Source: an uncultured Collinsella sp. | GTDB taxonomy: Bacteria > Actinomycetota > Coriobacteriia > Coriobacteriales > Coriobacteriaceae | Reading direction: 5' to 3' | Length of the DNA stretch: 6,235 bases | Assembly (NCBI GenBank): GCA_959599635.1 | Contig: CAUGJN010000113.1 | Coordinates: forward strand, 1-6,235 | Shown: positions 1-4,515 of the stretch, one piece after another | Layout of the letters: each line of letters begins with the position of its first letter | Position numbering within the stretch: the first letter of the stretch is position 1 | Translations under genes and position numbers: made by a program | Notes under the pieces: generated by a model | Databases searched by the model: none | What the model was told of the DNA's origin: nothing | What the model saw: the letters and a program-made list of their open reading frames with translations, nothing else

Positions 1-92
1 CTCCCAAATCGTCCTCGCGCATGGCCGGCATTTGTCCTGCTCCTGCGGAGCTGCGGACAAACGCCGGCCTGCGCTGCGGAAAGATTTGGGAG
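1..92. repeat. Long imperfect palindrome, possibly a dispersed palindromic element
   Basis: Positions 1-10 (CTCCCAAATC) are perfectly complementary to 83-92 (GATTTGGGAG). Inside them, GCGCA at 17-21 pairs with TGCGC at 70-74. GGCCGGC-a-TTTGTCC at 23-37 pairs with GGACAAA-c-GCCGGCC at 55-69 with a single mismatch. GCTCC at 39-43 pairs with GGAGC at 47-51 around a TGC loop. The whole segment could therefore fold into one long, interrupted hairpin on either strand. No T-tract follows on the plus side, so it is not a classical terminator on that strand. No gene is supported here. A MITE- or REP-like repeat is an inference; copy number in the genome is unknown, and the element may extend left of the window. 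Confidence 0.6.
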
Positions 93-134
93 GTAACCCT
101 GCGCCCGGCCTGCGGCTACTATGGGGCCGACGCA

Positions 135-165
135 CCAACTTGAAATGCTGCGCATACAAAGTTGG
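135..165. repeat. Nested inverted repeat (hairpin)
   Basis: CCAACTT at 135-141 is complementary to AAGTTGG at 159-165. ATGC at 145-148 is complementary to GCAT at 152-155 around a TGC loop. Two three-base internal loops separate the stems. Like the apical hairpin of the palindrome at 1-92, it closes on a TGC loop. It lies in the non-coding stretch beyond the transketolase terminator and may belong to the same repeat unit as 1-92. Its function is unknown. Confidence 0.5.
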
Positions 166-250
166 AAGGGTCTGAATTGCACTTTGTTGGGATGGGCCCG
201 TTTCCCCATGGGACCTTTGCTTGGCAGGACTCTAATTTAAATTCAGCATA

Positions 251-283
251 AACAGGGGCGCCCTCTTTGAGGACGCCCCTGTT
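251..283 (-). terminator. Transcription terminator hairpin of the transketolase unit
   Basis: The left arm (251-265) and right arm (269-283) form a 15-bp stem with one G-U-type pair and a three-base loop. It lies 46 bases past the stop of the C-terminal transketolase gene, where an operon end is expected. On the minus strand the stem ends in TGTT followed by TATGCTGAATTT, so the T-tract is short and interrupted. On the plus strand it is followed by a similarly modest T-rich stretch, so it could act in both directions. The very stable stem makes the terminator call likely, but the poor T-run leaves some doubt. Confidence 0.75.
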
Positions 284-329
284 CTGGCTTGTTTGCGGTT
301 GTCGACGCGATACTTTGCCTCGTCTTGCC

Positions 330-1271
330 TTAGGCCAAGAACTCCTTGGTGGTCGCCACGATGTTGGCGGCGTCCAGGCCGTACTTGTGCAGGAGCTCGG
401 CACCCGGGCCGGACTCGCCGAAGGTGTCGTTGACACCGATCTTCTTGAGCGGCGTCGGGCACTGCTCACACAGGACGTCGGCAACGGCGCTGCCCAGGCC
501 ACCGATCACAGAGTGCTCCTCGACGGTCACGACGTGGCCGGTCTTGGTGGCGCTCTTGACGATCAGGTCGGCATCGATGGGCTTGATGGTGTGCATGTTG
601 ATGACCTCGGCGTCGATGCCCTCGGCAGCGAGCTGCTCGGCGGCCTCGAGAGCCTCGCCGACCATCAGGCCGCAGGCGATGATGGTCACATCGGCGCCCT
701 CGCGCATGACAATGCCCTTACCCAACTCGAACTTGTAGGTCTCGGGGTCGTTGATAACCGGCGAGGCCAAACGGGCGAAGCGCATGTACACCGGACCGTC
801 GCACTCGTAGGCGGCGCGCGTCACGGCGCGGGCCTCCACGTCGTCGGCGGGAACAATTACGGTCATGCCGGGGATGACGCGCATGAGGGCGATATCCTCG
901 CAGCACTGGTGCGTGGCGCCGTCCTCGCCCACCGAGATGCCGGCGTGCGTGGCACCGATCTTAACGTTGAGGTGCGGGTAGCCGATGGAGTTGCGGACCT
1001 GCTCAAAGGCGCGACCGGCAGCGAACATGGCAAAGGTACTCGCGAAGGCAACACGACCAGTGGTCGCGATACCGGCGGCGACGCCCATCAGGTTGCTCTC
1101 GGCAATGCCCACATCGAAGAAGCGGTCGGGGCAAGCGGCCTTAAACTTACCGGTCTGCGTGGCGGCGGCCAGGTCGGCGTCGAGGACCACAAAGTCATCG
1201 TGCTCGTTGGCGAGCTCGACGAGGGCCTCGCCGTAGCTTACACGCGTGGCGATTTTCTTGACGTCTGCCAT
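330..1271 (-). CDS. Transketolase C-terminal subunit (split transketolase)
   Basis: This 313-residue protein is the second half of a transketolase, carrying the pyrimidine-binding domain (about residues 5-170) and the C-terminal domain (about 185-310). With the N-terminal subunit it should transfer two-carbon ketol units between sugar phosphates in the non-oxidative pentose phosphate pathway, in the cytosol. The segment VGIAESN contains Glu58, matching the conserved glutamate that activates thiamine diphosphate. THAGISVGEDGATHQ at 108-122 is the family's substrate- and cofactor-contact motif, with His109 and His121. The ATG at 1271 is chosen because GGAGAGGAG (1279-1287) lies at proper spacing upstream and the protein then starts where family members do. 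A longer open frame runs upstream but only shadows the preceding gene. The start lies one base after the stop of the N-terminal gene, so translation is probably coupled. Such two-gene transketolases are known in many archaea and bacteria. A DXS-like or other ketolase specificity is less likely. Confidence 0.95.
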   Translation of the reverse strand: MADVKKIATRVSYGEALVELANEHDDFVVLDADLAAATQTGKFKAACPDRFFDVGIAESNLMGVAAGIATTGRVAFASTFAMFAAGRAFEQVRNSIGYPHLNVKIGATHAGISVGEDGATHQCCEDIALMRVIPGMTVIVPADDVEARAVTRAAYECDGPVYMRFARLASPVINDPETYKFELGKGIVMREGADVTIIACGLMVGEALEAAEQLAAEGIDAEVINMHTIKPIDADLIVKSATKTGHVVTVEEHSVIGGLGSAVADVLCEQCPTPLKKIGVNDTFGESGPGAELLHKYGLDAANIVATTKEFLA

Positions 1272-1272
1272 C

Positions 1273-2103
1273 CTAGAGCTCCTCTCCGGCGGCCGTGAGC
1301 TCTGCCATGGCCTGCTCAAACTGTTCATCGTTGGGGGCCTTGCCGTGCCAGCCAACCTGGTTCTCCATAAAGGACACGCCCTTGCCCTTTGTGGTCTCGG
1401 CGATAATGGCGGTCGGCTGCCCCTTGGTGGCGCGAGCCTCGGCAAAGGCGGCGCGGATCTGGTCGAAGTCGTTGCCGTCGGCGAGCTCAACCACGTGGAA
1501 CTTGAACGCGCGGAACTTGTCGGCGAGCGGCATGGGGTCGTTGACCTCCTCGACGGGACCGTCAATCTGAAGGCCGTTGTGGTCGACGATCACGCAGAGG
1601 TTATCGAGCTGCTGGTTGCCGGCAAACATGGCGGCCTCCCAGACCTGGCCCTCCTCGCTCTCGCCATCACCCAGCAGGGCGTACGTGCGATAAGTATCGC
1701 CCCAGTGCTTGGCGGCAACGGCCATGCCCACGGCGGCGGAAATGCCCTGGCCGAGCGAGCCGGTGGACATGTCGACGCCCGGGGTGTCGTTCATGTTGGG
1801 GTGACCCTGCAGGTGGCTGCCGATGTGGCGCAGCGTCTCAAGATCCTCCTTGGGGAAGAACCCGCGCTCGGCGAGCACGGCGTACAGGCCCGGAGCGCAA
1901 TGGCCCTTGGAGAGCACAAAACGGTCGCGATCGGCCTTGCGGGGATCGGACGGGTCGACGTTCATTTCCTCAAAGTACAGATAGGTCATGATGTCGGCAG
2001 CACCGAGCGAACCGCCCGGATGGCCGGACTTGGCAGCGTGCACGCCGGTGACGATGCCCTTCCTTACCTCGTTGGCAACCTTTTTGAGCTCTTCGTCGCT
2101 CAT
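1273..2103 (-). CDS. Transketolase N-terminal subunit (split transketolase)
   Basis: This 276-residue protein corresponds to the thiamine diphosphate (PP) domain of transketolase and ends where the pyrimidine domain of a full-length (about 660-residue) enzyme would begin. Visible landmarks are SGHPGGSLGAADI at 26-38, SKGHCAPGLY at 65-74, and the cofactor motif, which opens with GDGESEEGQVWEA at 145-157 and closes with DHNG at 174-177. Asp146 and Asn176 are the expected metal ligands for Mg-thiamine diphosphate. It cannot work alone: the activating glutamate lies on the partner encoded immediately downstream, so an N2C2 assembly is inferred. The ATG at 2103 is preceded by GAAAGGAAGG (2108-2117). 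The gene ends in TAG one base before the partner's ATG. A promoter-like sequence lies about 90 bases upstream, suggesting the pair is transcribed from its own start rather than only by read-through from yitT. Confidence 0.95.
   Translation of the reverse strand: MSDEELKKVANEVRKGIVTGVHAAKSGHPGGSLGAADIMTYLYFEEMNVDPSDPRKADRDRFVLSKGHCAPGLYAVLAERGFFPKEDLETLRHIGSHLQGHPNMNDTPGVDMSTGSLGQGISAAVGMAVAAKHWGDTYRTYALLGDGESEEGQVWEAAMFAGNQQLDNLCVIVDHNGLQIDGPVEEVNDPMPLADKFRAFKFHVVELADGNDFDQIRAAFAEARATKGQPTAIIAETTKGKGVSFMENQVGWHGKAPNDEQFEQAMAELTAAGEEL
1279..1287 (-). promoter_or_regulatory. Ribosome binding site of the C-terminal transketolase gene
   Basis: GGAGAGGAG on the minus strand sits seven bases before the ATG at 1271 and inside the last codons of the N-terminal subunit gene. 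It fixes the start of the downstream gene and argues for coupled, roughly equal synthesis of the two halves. Confidence 0.8.
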
Positions 2104-2107
2104 TGTG

Positions 2108-2117
2108 CCTTCCTTTC
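2108..2117 (-). promoter_or_regulatory. Ribosome binding site of the N-terminal transketolase gene
   Basis: GAAAGGAAGG on the minus strand ends four bases before the ATG at 2103. It supports that start over alternatives in the overlapping frames. Confidence 0.7.
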
Positions 2118-2188
2118 ATCCTCTTTAGACAAGATGCGCACGGCACCGAAGGTAATCCCAACACAGCCGCAATGCACGTACGTCATTC

Positions 2189-2217
2189 ATTATGCTGGAA
2201 ACTGATGGCTTTACCAG
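2189..2217 (-). promoter_or_regulatory. Candidate promoter of the transketolase genes
   Basis: On the minus strand CTGGTA (2212-2217) and CATAAT (2189-2194) are separated by 17 bases. The -10 matches the vegetative consensus at five of six positions and the -35 at three of six. The roughly 26 bases just upstream of the -35 (2218-2243) are very AT-rich, resembling an UP element, in an otherwise GC-rich window. Transcription would start near 2182, giving a leader of about 80 bases. An 8-base palindrome ACGTACGT (2176-2183) lies at that start point and could be an operator, though this is speculative. I see no convincing terminator between the yitT stop and this site. Confidence 0.45.
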
Positions 2218-2310
2218 AGTTTTTATCATTATTTGAACAATTTAGCAGGCAGAACCGCTGATGAAACGGTTTATCAATGTGAACGTCTTTTGGATGGAAC
2301 GCGGTCGCCC

Positions 2311-3201
2311 CTACGCGCTAATGTCCTTGAATCCCTCGCCGAAGGCTTCCGTAACGTCAGCGACCGTCACAATGGCGTGAGGATCGCGCTCGCGCACGAT
2401 CGTCTTAAGGGTATTGAGCTCTCGACGGCTCACGATGACCATGATCACCGGCTTCTCGGCACCCGAATACATGCCAGTCGCCTTAAACTTGGTACAACCA
2501 CGACCCAGGCCATACATAATATCGGCAGCGATATCAGGGAACTTGTCCGAGATGATGAGTACCATACGACGCTTGTTGCCGCCATCGACCACGGCATCGA
2601 TCACGTAGCCGCTAATGACCATCGAAAGGCCTGCATATAGTGCATTTTCGATTGAAAAGACCGGAGCCGACAGCGCACATACGGCAACATCGATCGCCAT
2701 GACGGTCGAGCCCACGGGCAGCGAGGTATTACGCGAGATGATTTGGCCAATCGTGTCCGAGCCGCCGGTGTTGGCGCCGGCGCGCAGCACCATGCCATAA
2801 CCGATGCCCGTGATGATGCCGCCCCACATAGCGGGCAGCATCAGATCGGCATGTGCCAGCGGCGCCACAAACGGAGCGAACAGGTCGGTGAAAAAGCCCA
2901 GCAGCACAAAGCCTGTCGCCGTCTGCACCACGTAGAACATGCCGCCCTCGCGCATAACGACCAGCAGCAGCAAGGCGTTCATCACGATCGTCTGAATACC
3001 AACGGGAAGCGATAGACCGCGCGATGCGCCGACCGCCTGGATAATGGTGGCAAGGCCCGTAACGCCACCGGCAGCAAGGCCGTTAGGAATCAAAAACAGG
3101 TCGGTCGCAATAGCGGCCAGAGCGCACCCCAACATAATCTGGGGCAGGTCGTGAAAGAAGTTCATCGAAAGAATGCGCTTAATGTCCAGACGATATGCCA
3201 T
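2311..3201 (-). CDS. YitT family membrane protein with DUF2179 domain
   Basis: This 296-residue protein combines an N-terminal YitT membrane region (roughly residues 15-205, about five or six hydrophobic segments) with a C-terminal soluble DUF2179 domain (about 210-290). Family hallmarks are FLIPNGLAAGGVTGLA at 36-51, RAGANTGGSDTIGQI at 140-154, and GMYSGAEKPVIMVIVSRREL at 243-262, a typical DUF2179 signature. It is expected in the cytoplasmic membrane with the DUF2179 domain in the cytosol. The family has no established substrate, and transport or sensing roles are only conjectural. The ATG at 3201 is chosen because GGGAGG (3206-3211) lies just upstream. A GTG eight codons earlier falls inside a terminator hairpin and is unlikely. 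It lies between prfB and the transketolase genes with gaps of 165 and 207 bases, so a functional link with either is not indicated. It ends in TAG. Confidence 0.9.
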   Translation of the reverse strand: MAYRLDIKRILSMNFFHDLPQIMLGCALAAIATDLFLIPNGLAAGGVTGLATIIQAVGASRGLSLPVGIQTIVMNALLLLVVMREGGMFYVVQTATGFVLLGFFTDLFAPFVAPLAHADLMLPAMWGGIITGIGYGMVLRAGANTGGSDTIGQIISRNTSLPVGSTVMAIDVAVCALSAPVFSIENALYAGLSMVISGYVIDAVVDGGNKRRMVLIISDKFPDIAADIMYGLGRGCTKFKATGMYSGAEKPVIMVIVSRRELNTLKTIVRERDPHAIVTVADVTEAFGEGFKDISA

Positions 3202-3205
3202 GCTG

Positions 3206-3211
3206 CCTCCC
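3206..3211 (-). promoter_or_regulatory. Ribosome binding site of the yitT-family gene
   Basis: GGGAGG on the minus strand lies four bases before the ATG at 3201 and only a few bases after the T-tract of the hairpin at 3214-3242. This arrangement fixes the start codon and places the hairpin in the leader of any transcript that expresses the gene. Confidence 0.8.
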
Positions 3212-3213
3212 TC

Positions 3214-3242
3214 AAAAAAGCGCACCCCATCGGATGCGCTTT
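3214..3242 (-). terminator. Rho-independent terminator-like hairpin between prfB and yitT
   Basis: On the minus strand AAAGCGCA and TGCGCTTT form a perfect 8-bp stem around a 10-base loop, running into six consecutive T residues. It is a textbook intrinsic terminator for the secA-prfB transcript. Its T-tract ends two to three bases before the GAGGGAGG that holds the ribosome binding site of the yitT-family gene. That gene therefore cannot have its own start downstream of the hairpin and still keep its ribosome binding site. Expression must come by read-through, or from a promoter between 3243 and 3366 whose leader contains the hairpin. A weak -10-like TAGAAT (3262-3267) is the best candidate there, without a good -35. 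Confidence 0.75.
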
Positions 3243-3366
3243 GAACTTCTTCTTGTATTCGATTCTACCGATTCGCCGGACAAAAACCACCCCTGCGCAG
3301 GGTTTATTCCGAATACAAACCCGTCCAACCGTTGGGCTTAGCATCGGCTTGAAGCCGCCCGATGTT

Positions 3367-4515
3367 TTAGATCTCCGAGCCTTCTACATCGGCGTTGCCG
3401 GTAGCCCAACGGTGATAGCCAATCACAAACGGATCCAAATCGCCATCGTCAAGAACGGCCTCGACGTTGCTGGTCTCCACGCCCGTACGCAGGTCCTTAA
3501 CCATCTGGTACGGGTAGAGCACGTAGCTGCGGATCTGGTTGCCAAAACCAATCGTGGTCTTGGGTCCGCGAATCTCGTCCAGGGCCTCGGCACGCTTCTC
3601 GAGCTCAATCTCGTACAGGCGAGCCTTGAGGATCTGCATGCACGCGGCCTTGTTCTGGATCTGGCTGCGCTCGTTTTGGCAGGTAACCACAATGCCGCTG
3701 GGGAAATGCGTCACGCGCACGGCGGAGTCGGTGGTGTTTACGCCCTGGCCACCCGGGCCACTTGCGTGGTACACGTCGACGCGGATGTCGTCGGGGTTGA
3801 TCTCGATATCGATATCGTCGGGCAGCACCGGAATGACCTCGACGCCGGCAAACGTGGTCTGGCGGCGCTTCTTGTCGTCGGTGGGGCTAATGCGCACCAG
3901 GCGGTGGACACCGGCCTCGGCGCGAAGCATGCCAAAAGCATCCTTGCCTTCGACGGTAAAGGTCGCGCGATCAATGCCAATGACCTCGGCCGCGGGGCAA
4001 TCGTTGATGGTGACCTTCCAACCGCGGCGCTGGCAGTACTTCATGTACATCTTAAAGAGCATGAAGGTCCAATCCTGGGCCTCCAAACCACCCTGCCCGG
4101 GCTTGATGGTCACAATCGCGTCGCCATGGTCGAACTCCCCGGTAAACCAGCTCGCAAGCTCAAGCTCGTCGATGGCGCGGGCCAGGCGTTCTGCCGTAGC
4201 GGCAGCCTCCTCGCGCAATGCGACGGCGTCGGGGTCATCCCCCATCTCCTCGGCAAGCTCCAGCGCAGCGCGGGCATCGGAAAGCTCGCCGCGCGCGGTG
4301 TCCACGGCAGCGATATCTTCCTTGGTGCGCGCGATCTCCTCCATCGTGGCGCGAGCGGCATCGGCGTCGTCCCAAAAGCCCGGGGCGACGCTTTTGGCCT
4401 CGAGCTCCGTTACGCGGGTGCGCTTCTCGTCCAAATGGAGGTACGACTCAACCTCACCGAGCCGGTCCGCAAACGCGTCCAGCTCGGCGGGCGTTACCTC
4501 TAAAGCCTCAGCCAT
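3367..4515 (-). CDS. prfB: Peptide chain release factor 2 (RF2)
   Basis: This 382-residue protein is a class I release factor that reads UGA and UAA on the ribosome and triggers peptide release. The order is an N-terminal helical domain (about 1-115), the stop-codon recognition region, then the catalytic GGQ at 255-257 within SGPGGQGVN. RLVRISP followed by RRQTTF at 217-222, and the long N-terminal domain, fit RF2 rather than RF1. The residue aligned with E. coli Thr246 is Ala251. Oddly, the discriminator tripeptide at 210-212 reads Ser-Pro-Thr, whereas classical RF2 has Ser-Pro-Phe. The reading frame is continuous through VESYLHLDEK, where many prfB genes carry an in-frame UGA and a +1 frameshift, so the usual autoregulation is absent. 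The start ATG overlaps the secA stop by one base, with AGGAA upstream inside secA. The gene ends in TAA, followed by a terminator about 125 bases later. Confidence 0.95.
   Translation of the reverse strand: MAEALEVTPAELDAFADRLGEVESYLHLDEKRTRVTELEAKSVAPGFWDDADAARATMEEIARTKEDIAAVDTARGELSDARAALELAEEMGDDPDAVALREEAAATAERLARAIDELELASWFTGEFDHGDAIVTIKPGQGGLEAQDWTFMLFKMYMKYCQRRGWKVTINDCPAAEVIGIDRATFTVEGKDAFGMLRAEAGVHRLVRISPTDDKKRRQTTFAGVEVIPVLPDDIDIEINPDDIRVDVYHASGPGGQGVNTTDSAVRVTHFPSGIVVTCQNERSQIQNKAACMQILKARLYEIELEKRAEALDEIRGPKTTIGFGNQIRSYVLYPYQMVKDLRTGVETSNVEAVLDDGDLDPFVIGYHRWATGNADVEGSEI

Noticed and set aside
121..240. Small plus-strand open frame of 39 residues
   Set aside because: There is no convincing ribosome binding site or recognisable sequence, and it runs through the inverted repeats at 135-165 and 192-209.
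1..250. tRNA or other standard RNA gene in the left non-coding stretch
   Set aside because: No T-loop consensus or cloverleaf arrangement could be found on either strand. The stems are nested rather than cloverleaf-like.
267..1298. Long plus-strand open frame of 343 residues opposite the transketolase C-terminal gene
   Set aside because: It is antisense to a clearly recognisable gene, shows no family resemblance and reflects the GC-rich codon structure of the opposite strand.
1272..1565. N-terminal extension of the C-terminal transketolase frame
   Set aside because: The extension is low-complexity Ser/Pro/Arg sequence overlapping the N-terminal subunit gene. A good Shine-Dalgarno sequence supports the ATG at 1271.
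3202..3225. GTG start adding eight residues to the YitT-family protein
   Set aside because: It lies inside the terminator hairpin, while the ATG at 3201 has a strong Shine-Dalgarno sequence at proper spacing.
3300..3322. Bulged hairpin (GGGTTT paired with AAACCC) as a prfB terminator
   Set aside because: No T-tract follows directly on the minus strand. The hairpin at 3214-3242 is far better.
3342..3368. CATCGG/CCGATG hairpin followed by TTTT on the plus strand as a terminator
   Set aside because: The stem is only six base pairs, and no plus-strand gene is seen to need it.
3151..4503. Long plus-strand open frame of 450 residues opposite prfB
   Set aside because: It is a shadow of prfB. The composition is typical antisense Ala/Gly/Leu/Val-rich sequence, and there is no plausible ribosome binding site or domain.
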